Shown: in pieces, positions 52,914 to 60,967 of the stretch
How positions within the stretch are numbered: position 1 is the stretch's first letter
Layout: every line of letters begins with the position of its first letter
Source of the DNA: Variovorax boronicumulans
GTDB lineage: Bacteria; Pseudomonadota; Gammaproteobacteria; Burkholderiales; Burkholderiaceae_C
Assembly: GCF_007677875.1 (NCBI RefSeq)
Contig: NZ_VEDO01000008.1
Coordinates: 206,372-270,371, forward strand
DNA: 64,000 nt
Direction of reading: 5' to 3'
Translations under genes and position numbers: made by a program
The notes under the pieces: model-generated
The model's input: the letters and a program-made list of their open reading frames with translations, nothing else
Database searches by the model: none
Told to the model about the DNA's origin: nothing

Positions 52914-54032
52914 TCACTTGTAGGGCGAGTCGATGCCCAGGTTGTAGTAGAGGCCGACGATCTTGTTCCAGTACGGCACCACCAGCTTGGCGAAGGTCCG
53001 CTGCGACTCCAGCACCTCCTTGAAGAAGGGGTTCTTGCCGGCCTCGCGGTCGTACACCAGGTTGGTGGCCTTGATGAAGGCGGGGAAGATGTCCTTGGGG
53101 GTGTCGTGCACCTGCACCTTGAACTCGCCCTGGATCTTCTGCAGCGCCTGCGCGTTGCGCTGCACGTTGTAGCTGTAGGTCTCGGTCATGCACGCCAGCG
53201 CCGCGGTCTCGACGATGGCCTTGTGCTCGGGCGCGAGCTTGTCCCAGGTGCGCTTGTTGATGAGCAGCTCGCCCACGTCGGTGGACTGGTGCAGGCCCTG
53301 CAGGTAGTAGTGCTTGAACACGGTGTGAAAGCCCAGCGCCAGGTCGTCGGCCGGGCCGATCCACTCGGCCGCGTCGATCACGCCGCGCTGCGCCGCCGGC
53401 ACGATCTCGCCGCCCGGCATGGCCACGGCGTTGATGCCCATCTCCTTGAAGATCTCGCCCACCAGGCCCGGAGGCGCGCGGTACTTGAGCTTGCGCATGT
53501 CCTCCAGCGAGTTGATCGGCGCCTTGAACCAGCCCAGCGGATCCGGCCCCATGGGTTGCACCATGAGCGGCTCGATGTTGAGCTTGAGCACCTCGGCGTA
53601 GAAGCGCTTGTACAGCGCCATGCCGCCGCCCTGCAGCAGCCAGGCCACGTGCGAGATCTGGTCCATGCCGGTGCCGGCGCCGGCCGCAGGGTTGGAGAAC
53701 AGGCCGGCCGCGGTGTTCTTGCCCGACCAGTAGTGCGTCCACGAGTAGCCGCCGTCCACCACGCCCTTGTCCACCGCGTCCAGCATCTCGAAGGCGTTGA
53801 CCACCGCGCCGTCGGGCAGCATCTCCATCTTGATCTTGCCGCCGGACATCCTGTCGCAGCGCTCGCCCATCTTCTTCATGAGGTCGAAGTAGATGCTGGA
53901 GGTGGGCACCGCCGTCTGGATCTTCATGCGCACCGTGCTCTGCGCGCTGGCCACCGCGGGGGCAGCGAGGCCGGCCGCCGCCAGGGCCGAGGCCGCGCCG
54001 CCGAGGGCGCCGCGCCGTGTCAGTTTCGCCAT
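52914..54032 (-). CDS. TRAP substrate-binding protein (TakP-like)
   Basis: A 372-residue periplasmic receptor with a twin-arginine-like signal (LTRRGALGG, residues 4-12) ending ASAQS near residue 32. The block DAAEWIGPADDLALGFHTVFKHYYLQGLHQ resembles the 2-oxoacid-binding TakP group, and the arginine in KLKYRAPPG would bind the carboxylate. It lies 53 bp before the small permease and 69 bp after the GMC oxidoreductase gene. The ligand is probably a monocarboxylate; exact identity is not readable. Confidence 0.9.
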   Translation of the reverse strand: MAKLTRRGALGGAASALAAAGLAAPAVASAQSTVRMKIQTAVPTSSIYFDLMKKMGERCDRMSGGKIKMEMLPDGAVVNAFEMLDAVDKGVVDGGYSWTHYWSGKNTAAGLFSNPAAGAGTGMDQISHVAWLLQGGGMALYKRFYAEVLKLNIEPLMVQPMGPDPLGWFKAPINSLEDMRKLKYRAPPGLVGEIFKEMGINAVAMPGGEIVPAAQRGVIDAAEWIGPADDLALGFHTVFKHYYLQGLHQSTDVGELLINKRTWDKLAPEHKAIVETAALACMTETYSYNVQRNAQALQKIQGEFKVQVHDTPKDIFPAFIKATNLVYDREAGKNPFFKEVLESQRTFAKLVVPYWNKIVGLYYNLGIDSPYK

Positions 54033-54101
54033 GGTTGTCTCCTTCTCGTCGCTCGTTGAAGAACCGCGCGCCGTCCGCTGGCGGGCGCGCTCCGCCATCC
54101 G

Positions 54102-55727
54102 TCAGGGCCGCCTGCGCGCGTCCTCCCGGATCATGTCCACGGCCTTCTCGGCCATCATCACCGCCGGCGCATGGGTGTTGCCGGAAACCAGCGTGGGCAT
54201 GGCCGAGCAGTCCACCACGCGCAGCGCCTCGATGCCGCGCACGCGCAGCCGCGGGTCGAGCACCGCACCCGCGTCCACCCCCATGCGGCAGGTGCTGCTG
54301 GGGTGGAAGATGGTGGCGCCGTGGTCGCGGCAGAAGGCCAGCAGCGCGGCCTCGTCGGCGGCATCGGGGCCCGGCTTCACCTCGCGCCGCACGTAGGGCC
54401 GCATCGCCGGCGCGGCCGCGATCGCGCGGGCCGCCTGCATGCCGGCCACGGCGGTGCGCCGGTCCAGCGCGGTGGCCAGGTAGTTGGGCTGCATCGAGGG
54501 TGGCTCGAACGGGTCGGCCGAGCGGATGCGCACGCGCCCGCGCGACTCGGGCCGCAGCTGGCACACCGACAGCGTGAAGCCCGAGAACGGATGCACCTTG
54601 CCACCGGCCATGTCGGCCGACAGCGTGGCAACGTGGAACTGGATGTCGGGCGTGGCGGCCACGGGCAGGCCGTCCGGCCCGCGCAGAGCGCGCATGAAGC
54701 AGCCGCCCTGGTTGATGCCCACCGCCAGCGGCCCGCTGCGCGCCAGCAGCCACTGCAGGCCGAGCCGGGCCTGGCCCCACACACTGCGCAACTGGTCGTT
54801 GGTGGTGATGGGCTTCGTGCACTCGTAGATCAAGCGGATCTGCAGGTGGTCCTGCAGGTTCTCGCCCACGCCGGGCGCGTCGTGCACGAGCGGGATGCCG
54901 TGCTCGGCCAGCAGCGCGGCCGGGCCGATGCCCGAGAGCTGCAGCAGCTGGGGCGACTGCAGCGCACCGGCGGCCAGCAGCACCTCGCCACGGCAGTGCG
55001 CCGCGCGCAGGATGCCGTTCTGGCGCCAGCGCACGCCCACCGCGCGCCGGCCTTCCAGCAGCACGCCGGCCGCAAAAGCGCCGGTCTCCACGCGCAGGTT
55101 GGGCCGGCCGCGCGCGGGCTTGAGGTAGGCCTTGGCAGCGCTGACGCGCAGGCCGTGGTGCGTGGTCAGCTGGTAGTAGCCTGCGCCCTCCTGGCGCGCG
55201 CCGTTGAAATCGTCGGTGCGCGGCACGCCGATCTCGCCGGCCCCGGCGATGAAAGCCTCGATGAGCGGGTGCCGCGCGCCGATGTCCGACACGCGCAGCG
55301 GCCCGGCATCGCCGTGCAGCGGGATCGCGCCGCGCTGGTTGCACTCGGACTTCACGAAGTAGGGCAGCACTTCGTCGTAGCTCCAGCCGGTGTTGCCCAG
55401 CGCCGCCCAGTGGTCGTAATCCTCCCGCTGGCCGCGGATGTAGATCAGCCCGTTGATGGAACTGCTGCCGCCCAGCGTCTTGCCGCGTGGCCAGTAGATG
55501 CGCCGGCCGTTCATGTTCGGGTCCGGGTCGGTGTGGTAGCACCAGTTCACCTGCGGACTCCACATGGTCTTGCCGTATCCGATCGGCAGGTGGATCCAGG
55601 GCGAGCGGTCGGGCGGGCCCGCCTCCAGCAGCAGCACGCGCGTGCCCGGGTCCTCGGACAGCCGCGCCGCCAGCACGCAGCCAGCGGAGCCCGCACCCAC
55701 GACAATGTGATCGAACACCTCAGACAT
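54102..55727 (-). CDS. GMC-family FAD oxidoreductase (choline/alcohol dehydrogenase-like)
   Basis: A 541-residue flavoprotein of the glucose-methanol-choline family that oxidises an alcohol to an aldehyde. The FAD-binding start IVVGAGSAGCVLAARLSE (residues 8-25), signature 1 (GKTLGGSSSINGLIYIRG), signature 2 (GALQSPQLLQLSGIGP) and the C-terminal HPSSTCRMG and SGNTHAPAVM motifs are all present. It leads the TRAP operon and is divergent from an IclR gene over 73 bp with two inverted repeats. Length and motifs fit choline or short polyol/polyether dehydrogenases; the substrate is not determined. Confidence 0.9.
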   Translation of the reverse strand: MSEVFDHIVVGAGSAGCVLAARLSEDPGTRVLLLEAGPPDRSPWIHLPIGYGKTMWSPQVNWCYHTDPDPNMNGRRIYWPRGKTLGGSSSINGLIYIRGQREDYDHWAALGNTGWSYDEVLPYFVKSECNQRGAIPLHGDAGPLRVSDIGARHPLIEAFIAGAGEIGVPRTDDFNGARQEGAGYYQLTTHHGLRVSAAKAYLKPARGRPNLRVETGAFAAGVLLEGRRAVGVRWRQNGILRAAHCRGEVLLAAGALQSPQLLQLSGIGPAALLAEHGIPLVHDAPGVGENLQDHLQIRLIYECTKPITTNDQLRSVWGQARLGLQWLLARSGPLAVGINQGGCFMRALRGPDGLPVAATPDIQFHVATLSADMAGGKVHPFSGFTLSVCQLRPESRGRVRIRSADPFEPPSMQPNYLATALDRRTAVAGMQAARAIAAAPAMRPYVRREVKPGPDAADEAALLAFCRDHGATIFHPSSTCRMGVDAGAVLDPRLRVRGIEALRVVDCSAMPTLVSGNTHAPAVMMAEKAVDMIREDARRRP

Positions 55728-55730
55728 TGG

Positions 55731-55756
55731 ATTTCCGGAACATTAACTTCCGAAAT
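55731..55756. promoter_or_regulatory. Inverted repeat at the GMC gene start
   Basis: ATTTCCGGAA, a 7-base spacer, then TTCCGAAAT; apart from one extra C the arms are complementary. It begins 4 bases before the GMC start codon and covers its likely ribosome-binding site (GGAAA). Together with 55783-55797 it makes two candidate sites for the divergent IclR protein in 73 bp. Confidence 0.5.
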
Positions 55757-55782
55757 GGAGTGGCGGCGATTATCCTTGGAAT

Positions 55783-55797
55783 GAAACGTTCCGTTTC
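55783..55797. promoter_or_regulatory. Probable IclR operator
   Basis: Perfect palindrome GAAACG-TTC-CGTTTC (6-3-6), three bases before the IclR start codon. The half-site GAAAC resembles known IclR-family sites such as that of KdgR, and the 6-3-6 geometry equals that at 38448-38462. Autoregulation is the likely effect. Confidence 0.6.
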
Positions 55798-55800
55798 TTG

Positions 55801-56589
55801 ATGATTACCCTGAGCAAGCCTGTGCCAGCCCCCACCCCCTCGTCCGCGCCCGATTCCTCCGCAGCCCGCAGCCTGCGCCTGTTGGCGACGGTGGCCAAGG
55901 CCGGCCATGCGCTCACGCTGGCCGAGCTGGCCGAGCGGCTGGCGTTGCCCAAGCCCACGGTGCACCGGCTGTGCGGCCAGTTGCAGGACAGCGGCTTCCT
56001 GGCGCGCGACGTGGACGAGCGCAGCTTCGTGGTCGGCCCGGCGCTGGGCCAGCTGGCCTTCGACACGCTGAACCACGGCGCCGCGCGCGGACTGCGCCAC
56101 GAGGTGCTGGCGCGGCTCGTCGAAGAGGTGGGCGAGACCTGCAACTTCACCACGCTGGACGGCGTGCGCGTGCTCTACCTGGACCGCGTGGAGGCGCACT
56201 GGCCGCTGCGGCTCACGCTGGAGGTCGGCTCGCACGTGCCGCTGCACGCCACGGCCAGCGGCAAGCTGTTCCTGGCCCTGATGCCGGCGGCCGAGCGCGA
56301 TGCGCTGATCGGTCAGCTGGTGCTGGAGCGGCTGACGCCCGAGACGCTGACCGATCCGCAGGCCTTGCGCGCCGAGTGTGTGCAGATCGCGGCGCAGGGT
56401 CATGCGGACGACCGGGGGGAGTTCATCGCTGGGCTGATCGCCGTGGCCGTGCCGGTGCTGGATGGGCAGGGGCGGCCCAGGGCCGCGATCGCGGTGCATG
56501 CGCCGACGGCACGCATGTCGCTGGAACAGGCGCGCGAGAAGCTGCCGTTCCTGCATGCGGCGGCGGCGCGGATGCGCAGCTTGCTCTAG
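55801..56589 (+). CDS. IclR family regulator of the GMC/TRAP operon
   Basis: A 262-residue IclR regulator. The HTH runs through residues 22-65 (AARSLRLLATVAKAGHALTLAELAERLALPKPTVHRLCGQLQDSG) and the effector domain has LVEEVGETCNFTTLDGVRVLYLDRVEAHWPLR and VPLHATASGKLFLALMP. It is paralogous to the regulator at 37576, sharing the PKPTxHR recognition helix. It is divergent from the GMC oxidoreductase/TRAP operon and is its likely regulator. Confidence 0.9.
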   Translation: MITLSKPVPAPTPSSAPDSSAARSLRLLATVAKAGHALTLAELAERLALPKPTVHRLCGQLQDSGFLARDVDERSFVVGPALGQLAFDTLNHGAARGLRHEVLARLVEEVGETCNFTTLDGVRVLYLDRVEAHWPLRLTLEVGSHVPLHATASGKLFLALMPAAERDALIGQLVLERLTPETLTDPQALRAECVQIAAQGHADDRGEFIAGLIAVAVPVLDGQGRPRAAIAVHAPTARMSLEQAREKLPFLHAAAARMRSLL

Positions 56590-56663
56590 CGCAAGCAGCC
56601 GGGCGGCGCTTTCGTCGCAATGGACGAAGCACCGCCATGCCGCCGCGGACTAAGCTCCGGCGC

Positions 56664-57683
56664 ATGTCGACTTACCTCGCCCTCGTTTGCGACCGGCTCT
56701 CCGATGACCTGTCAGGCCTGCAATTGCGCGCGATGCCGCGCCGCGCGCTGGCACCGTCCGAGGTGCGGGTGCGCATCCACGGCGCGGGCCTGAACTTCCC
56801 CGACCTGCTCATGGCCCGTGGCGGCTACCAGTTCAAGCCGGAGCTGCCGTTCGTGCCGGGCATGGAGGGCAGCGGCACGGTGCTCGAATGCGGTGCGCAG
56901 GTGTCGGGTTGGCAGCCTGGCGACGAGGTCTGCTTCAACGAAAAGACGGGCGCCCTGGCGCAGGAGATCGTGCTGCCCGCCACGGCGCTGCGGCGACGAC
57001 CGGAACAGCTGGACCTGGACGAGGCCGCCTGCCACCACGTCACCGGCCTGACGGCCGTCGTCGCGCTGGAGGTGATCGGCAAACTGCAGCCGTCCGAACG
57101 CCTGCTGGTGCACGGGGCGAGGGGCGGTGTCGGCCATGCCTGCGCGCGGCTCGGCCAGCATCTGGGGGCCGAGGTGATCGCCACCGCCACCGATCCGCAG
57201 CAGATCGCGGCGCTGGCGGCGCTGGGCATTCACGCCATCGGTGCCAGGCCCGGCTTTCGGGACGCGGTCCTGCAGCACACCGACGGGCGCGGCGTCGACG
57301 TGGTCGTCGATCCGGTCGGCGGGGATGTCTTCGACGAATCCCTGCGGGCCGCGGCCTGGGGCGGCCGGCTGCTGGTGCTGGGATTCGCCAGCGGCCGCAT
57401 CGCGACGCTGGCCACGAACCGGGCGCTGATCAAGGGCCTGGCCGTCTTCGGCGTGCGCGCCGGCGAATACCTGCGCCGCCATCCGCAGCAGCGCGCCGAG
57501 GTGTTCGCGCGCGTCGAAGCCCTGGCCAACCAGGGCGTGCTGCGGCCACTGATCGGCCGCACCTACGCGCTGGACGAAGCGGTGCAGGCGCTGCAGGCGT
57601 TGGAAGGCCGGGGGGTGGCCGGGAAGATCCTGGTGCGCACGGCCGACGCCTCGGCGGCGCCAGCGGCGGGCGGCCGGCTCTGA
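56664..57683 (+). CDS. NADPH:quinone oxidoreductase-like MDR protein
   Basis: A 339-residue medium-chain dehydrogenase/reductase of the quinone oxidoreductase group. There is no structural-zinc cysteine cluster. The N-terminal catalytic fold has FPDLLMARGGYQFKPELPFVPGMEGSGTV, and the NADPH fold has HGARGGVGHACARLGQHLGAEVIATATD (residues 150-177). It reduces quinones or enones with NADPH. A 119-bp piece encoding residues 157-195 is repeated in decayed form at 60777-60895. The 213 bp after the stop (57684-57896) hold nothing recognisable. Confidence 0.9.
   Translation: MSTYLALVCDRLSDDLSGLQLRAMPRRALAPSEVRVRIHGAGLNFPDLLMARGGYQFKPELPFVPGMEGSGTVLECGAQVSGWQPGDEVCFNEKTGALAQEIVLPATALRRRPEQLDLDEAACHHVTGLTAVVALEVIGKLQPSERLLVHGARGGVGHACARLGQHLGAEVIATATDPQQIAALAALGIHAIGARPGFRDAVLQHTDGRGVDVVVDPVGGDVFDESLRAAAWGGRLLVLGFASGRIATLATNRALIKGLAVFGVRAGEYLRRHPQQRAEVFARVEALANQGVLRPLIGRTYALDEAVQALQALEGRGVAGKILVRTADASAAPAAGGRL
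57132..57250 (+). repeat. Source copy of the 119-bp duplicated segment
   Basis: Internal segment of the quinone oxidoreductase gene that covers the dinucleotide-binding loop. It matches 60777-60895 with about 9 mismatches in 119 bases, in the same orientation, 3645 bp apart. Confidence 0.85.
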
Positions 57684-57896
57684 TCGCGCGGCACTCCGTG
57701 CGTCGGCACACCGGGCCGGTTGCGCCGCCCCGGCGTGGTCGACGGCCCCACCGCGGGGATATCCTTGGCCGCATGACAGGGTTGCAGAAGCGGCGCTGCA
57801 GCGGTGGCGCTGCCCCCTCCAGGATGGTGGCCTCGGACCGTCCCGTCGGCAATGGCGTCGCGCCATCGCGGCGCACCATCCGGTGAGCGCCGCCCG

Positions 57897-58622
57897 ATGA
57901 CGGATCTCTCCGGCCAGATCGCTTCGGTCTCGCGGGCTCTGGCGGTGCTCAAGGCCTTCTCGGGCGACGAAAGCTTCGTCGCACTGGCCGAGCTGGCACG
58001 CCGCACGGGCATGCACAAACCCACGGTGCTGCGGCTCGCGCGCACCCTCGCTGCGGAGGGATTTCTCGTGTATCGCAACGATGGTGCCTGGCGGCTCGGC
58101 CCCTGCGCCGGCTCGCTCGGCGCGCGTTACCAGGCCCAGTTCGACGTCGACGCCATCATCGAACCGGAGCTGATGGCCCTGTCGGCCGCAACGGGCGAGA
58201 GCGCCTCCTTCTACGTCTACGAGGCCGACATCCGCAGCTGCCTGCTGCGCTTCGAAGGGCCCCGCGGCATCCGCCGCCACGTACGCTCCGGCGAAGTGCT
58301 GCCGTTGGACAGGGGGTCAGCTGGCCACGTGATCCTGGCTGCGCTCGGCAGAGCAGGTGCAGCCTACGACGAGATCCGGCGCAAAGGCTTCAGCGTGACG
58401 CGCGGTGAACGCAGTGCCGGCGCCGCCAGCATCTCGGCGGCCGTGCACGGTGCCAACCGCGCGGTGCTGGGCTCGCTCTGCGTGTCCGGGCCCGTCGAAC
58501 GGCTCACCAAGGCACAGCTGCGTGCCCACGCACCGGCCCTGCTGCAGGCCGCGGCGCAGATCTCCTGGAAGCTGGGCGGCGTGTCCGTGGCAGCGTTGCG
58601 TTCGCGCTGGCATCCGGAATGA
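57897..58622 (+). CDS. IclR family regulator of the Bug/LigJ-like genes
   Basis: A 241-residue IclR regulator. The HTH is SVSRALAVLKAFSGDESFVALAELARRTGMHKPTVLRLARTLAAEGF (residues 11-57); the effector domain has FYVYEADIRSCLLRFEGPRGIRRHVRSGEVLPLDRGSAGHVILAALG. ATG 57897 is the family start. It is followed after 108 bp by a Bug receptor gene, with a perfect 7-5-7 inverted repeat in that space, so it probably controls the receptor and the hydratase gene that follows. Confidence 0.9.
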   Translation: MTDLSGQIASVSRALAVLKAFSGDESFVALAELARRTGMHKPTVLRLARTLAAEGFLVYRNDGAWRLGPCAGSLGARYQAQFDVDAIIEPELMALSAATGESASFYVYEADIRSCLLRFEGPRGIRRHVRSGEVLPLDRGSAGHVILAALGRAGAAYDEIRRKGFSVTRGERSAGAASISAAVHGANRAVLGSLCVSGPVERLTKAQLRAHAPALLQAAAQISWKLGGVSVAALRSRWHPE

Positions 58623-58634
58623 GGAGGGTGCGCG

Positions 58635-58653
58635 CGTTACGCCTGCCGTAACG
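58635..58653. promoter_or_regulatory. Probable IclR operator before the Bug gene
   Basis: Perfect inverted repeat CGTTACG-N5-CGTAACG, 13 bases after the IclR stop and 77 before the Bug receptor start. No T-run follows, which argues against a terminator. Binding by the adjacent IclR protein is inferred from position. Confidence 0.6.
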
Positions 58654-58730
58654 GTGTTGGCGCACACGGCATGGCTTCCTACCATCGCCGCCACGGCCCC
58701 ATGTTGCGGGCCCGGATCCCGGAGACATCC

Positions 58731-59705
58731 ATGCCCACCAAGCGCGCCCTGCTCTGCGCCGCCCTTTGCGCCGGCCTCGCCACCTCTCTCACTCTGGCCC
58801 AGCCGGCCTCCTATCCCAACAAGACCATCCGCGTCATCGTGCCGTTCGCCGCGGGCGGTCCGGCCGACGTCGTCGCCCGCGAGATGGCGCAGGCGCTGGG
58901 CCAGGAGCTCGGCCAGGGCGTGGTGGTCGAGAACATGGGTGGCGGGGCCGGCGTGCCGGCCACCAACACGGTGGCGCGGTCGCCGGCCGACGGCCACACG
59001 CTGCTGTTCGCGGCATCGGGCAACGTCGTCATCCAGCCGCTGCTGAGCAGCAAGCGCGTGGACATCCTGACCCAGCTGTCGCCCGTGGCGATGGTGACCA
59101 CCAGCCCGCATGTGCTGGTCGTGTCGAGCAAGCTGCCGGTGAAGACGGTCAAGGAGTTCACCGACTACGCCAAGGCGAACCCTGGCAGCGTGAACTTCGC
59201 ATCGGCCGGCGTGGGCGGCCTGGCCCATCTCGCCTCCGAACTGTTCATGCGGGCCGCCGGCATCGAGGCCCGCCACATCGCCTACAAGGGCTCGTCGCAG
59301 GCCATGACGGACCTGGCGTCGGGCCAGGTCCAGGCCATGTTCAGCAGCCTGCCTTCGATGAAGGGCATGGTCGACAAGGGCCTGCTGCGCGTGATCGGGG
59401 TCAGCGCCGCCTCGCCCTCGCCAGCGTACAAGGACATCCCGCTGATCAAGCAGGCCGGCGTGCCCGGCTTCGAGTACCAAACCTGGTACGGCATCTACGG
59501 CCCGGCCGGCCTGCCGACGGCTGTGACCACCCGGTTGGGCAGTGCGCTGGCCAAGCTGGCGGCGAACAAGGATTTCGAGAATCGCTTGCGCGAGCAGGGC
59601 GTGGACCTGCACCTGAGTTCGCCGCAGGAACTGGCGGACCGCACGCGCGCGGAAAGCGCCGAATGGGACAAGGTGATCCGTGCGGCCAACATCCAGCTGA
59701 ACTGA
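58731..59705 (+). CDS. Bug/TctC-family periplasmic receptor
   Basis: A 324-residue solute receptor with a signal peptide ending TLAQ near residue 23. The family start YPNKTIRVIVPFAAGGPADVVAREMAQ and the VNFASAGVGGLAHLASELFMRAAGIEARHIAYKG region are typical. No tctAB genes are near. The LigJ-like hydratase gene begins 9 bp after its stop, so a receptor for an aromatic acid or tricarboxylate intermediate of the same pathway is plausible. ATG 58731 has GGAG 6 bases upstream. Confidence 0.92.
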   Translation: MPTKRALLCAALCAGLATSLTLAQPASYPNKTIRVIVPFAAGGPADVVAREMAQALGQELGQGVVVENMGGGAGVPATNTVARSPADGHTLLFAASGNVVIQPLLSSKRVDILTQLSPVAMVTTSPHVLVVSSKLPVKTVKEFTDYAKANPGSVNFASAGVGGLAHLASELFMRAAGIEARHIAYKGSSQAMTDLASGQVQAMFSSLPSMKGMVDKGLLRVIGVSAASPSPAYKDIPLIKQAGVPGFEYQTWYGIYGPAGLPTAVTTRLGSALAKLAANKDFENRLREQGVDLHLSSPQELADRTRAESAEWDKVIRAANIQLN

Positions 59706-59714
59706 CGGCAGCCC

Positions 59715-60740
59715 ATGATCATCGACTGCCACGGCCACTACACGACCGCGCCCAAGGCCCTGGGTGACTACCGTCAGCGCCAGAAAGCCCGCCTGGCCGA
59801 GCCCGGCGCACCGGCGCTGGCGCCGGACGTGCGCATCAGCGACGACGAGATCCGCGACAGCCTGGAGCCCAACCAGCTGGCGACGCAGCGCGGGCGCGGC
59901 GTGGACATGACCGTGCTCTCGCCCATGGCCAGCGCCATGGCGCACCATGTGGGCAACGAAGAGACGAGCCGGCACTGGACCCAGGCCTGCAACGACCTGG
60001 TGCACCGCGTGACGCAGCTCTACCCGCGCGCCTTTGCGGGTGTCTGCCAGCTGCCGCAGTCGCCGCGCACGGGACTCTCGGCCAGCGTCGCGGAACTGGA
60101 ACGCTGCGTCACCGAGCTGGGCTTCGTCGGCTGCAACATCAACCCCGACCCCACCGACGGCATGTGGACCGACCCGCCGATGACCGACCGGCACTGGTAC
60201 CCGCTGTACGAGAAGATGGTGGAACTCGACGTGCCCGGCATGGTGCACGTGAGCTGCTCGTGCAACCCGAACTTCCACCACACCGGTGCCCACTACCTGA
60301 ACGCCGATACGGCCGTGTTCATGCAGCTCGTGCTGTCGGACGTGTTCAAGGACTTCCCGGGACTGCGCCTGGTGATCCCGCATGGCGGTGGTGCCGTGCC
60401 TTACCACTGGGGCCGCTACCGGGGGCTGGCGCAGCAACTGGGCCGCCCGCCCATGGAGGAGCTGCTGCGCAACGTGTTCTTCGACACCTGCGTCTACCAC
60501 CAACCCGGCGTCGATCTGCTGCTGGAGGTGGTTCCGGTGGAAAACGTGCTGTTCGCCTCGGAGATCCACGGTGCCGTCAAAGGGGTGGACCCCCGGACCG
60601 GGTTCCACTACGACGACACCCGCCGCTACGTGGACGCCGTGCAGGGCCTGGGGCCGCGCGATCTGCACAGCGTGTTCGAAGGCAATGCGCGGCGCGTCTA
60701 TCCGCGGCTGGACGCGTTGCTGAGGTCTCAGGGGCGCTGA
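59715..60740 (+). CDS. ligJ: Amidohydrolase-family 4-oxalomesaconate hydratase (LigJ-like)
   Basis: A 341-residue metal-dependent enzyme of the amidohydrolase superfamily. The start IIDCHGHYTTAPKAL is characteristic of LigJ, which hydrates 4-oxalomesaconate to 4-carboxy-4-hydroxy-2-oxoadipate in protocatechuate 4,5-cleavage and gallate breakdown. Candidate zinc ligands are His6, His8, His178 (GMVHVSCS) and Glu283 (ASEIHGAVKG), in the positions expected for LigJ. No ring-cleavage dioxygenase or aldolase gene is in the window. A related carboxyl-aromatic hydratase or decarboxylase of the ACMSD branch is the main alternative. Confidence 0.78.
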   Translation: MIIDCHGHYTTAPKALGDYRQRQKARLAEPGAPALAPDVRISDDEIRDSLEPNQLATQRGRGVDMTVLSPMASAMAHHVGNEETSRHWTQACNDLVHRVTQLYPRAFAGVCQLPQSPRTGLSASVAELERCVTELGFVGCNINPDPTDGMWTDPPMTDRHWYPLYEKMVELDVPGMVHVSCSCNPNFHHTGAHYLNADTAVFMQLVLSDVFKDFPGLRLVIPHGGGAVPYHWGRYRGLAQQLGRPPMEELLRNVFFDTCVYHQPGVDLLLEVVPVENVLFASEIHGAVKGVDPRTGFHYDDTRRYVDAVQGLGPRDLHSVFEGNARRVYPRLDALLRSQGR

Positions 60741-60776
60741 GGAACATCAGAGCGCCGTGAAGCGCATCGCCTACTG

Positions 60777-60895
60777 GGCCATGCCTGCGCGCGACTCGGC
60801 CAGCATCTGGGGGCCGAGGTGATCGCTACCGCGACGGATCCGCAGCAGATCGCGGCGCTGGCGGCGCTGGGCATCCGCACGCTCGGTGCCAGGCC
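60777..60895 (+). pseudogene. Fragment of a quinone oxidoreductase gene
   Basis: A 119-bp remnant equal to codons about 157-195 of the gene at 56664, roughly 92% identical by hand alignment. Most differences lie at its 3' end, where GIHAIGARPG has become GIRTLGARPE. Nothing else of the gene remains in the 227-bp space 60741-60967. It may have come from a tandem duplication that was later deleted, or from recombination with a paralogue. Confidence 0.8.
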
Positions 60896-60967
60896 GGAGG
60901 GCGGATGGAAGGGCGGCGCGACACACGCCAGCAGCCACGCGTCGGCGGTCGCTACCAGCGGTGTGGC

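Noticed and set aside
52303..55563. 1086-codon minus-strand frame that ends with the TRAP small permease
   Set aside because: Only the last 185 codons are coding. The upstream part is the wrong frame of the TRAP receptor and GMC oxidoreductase genes.
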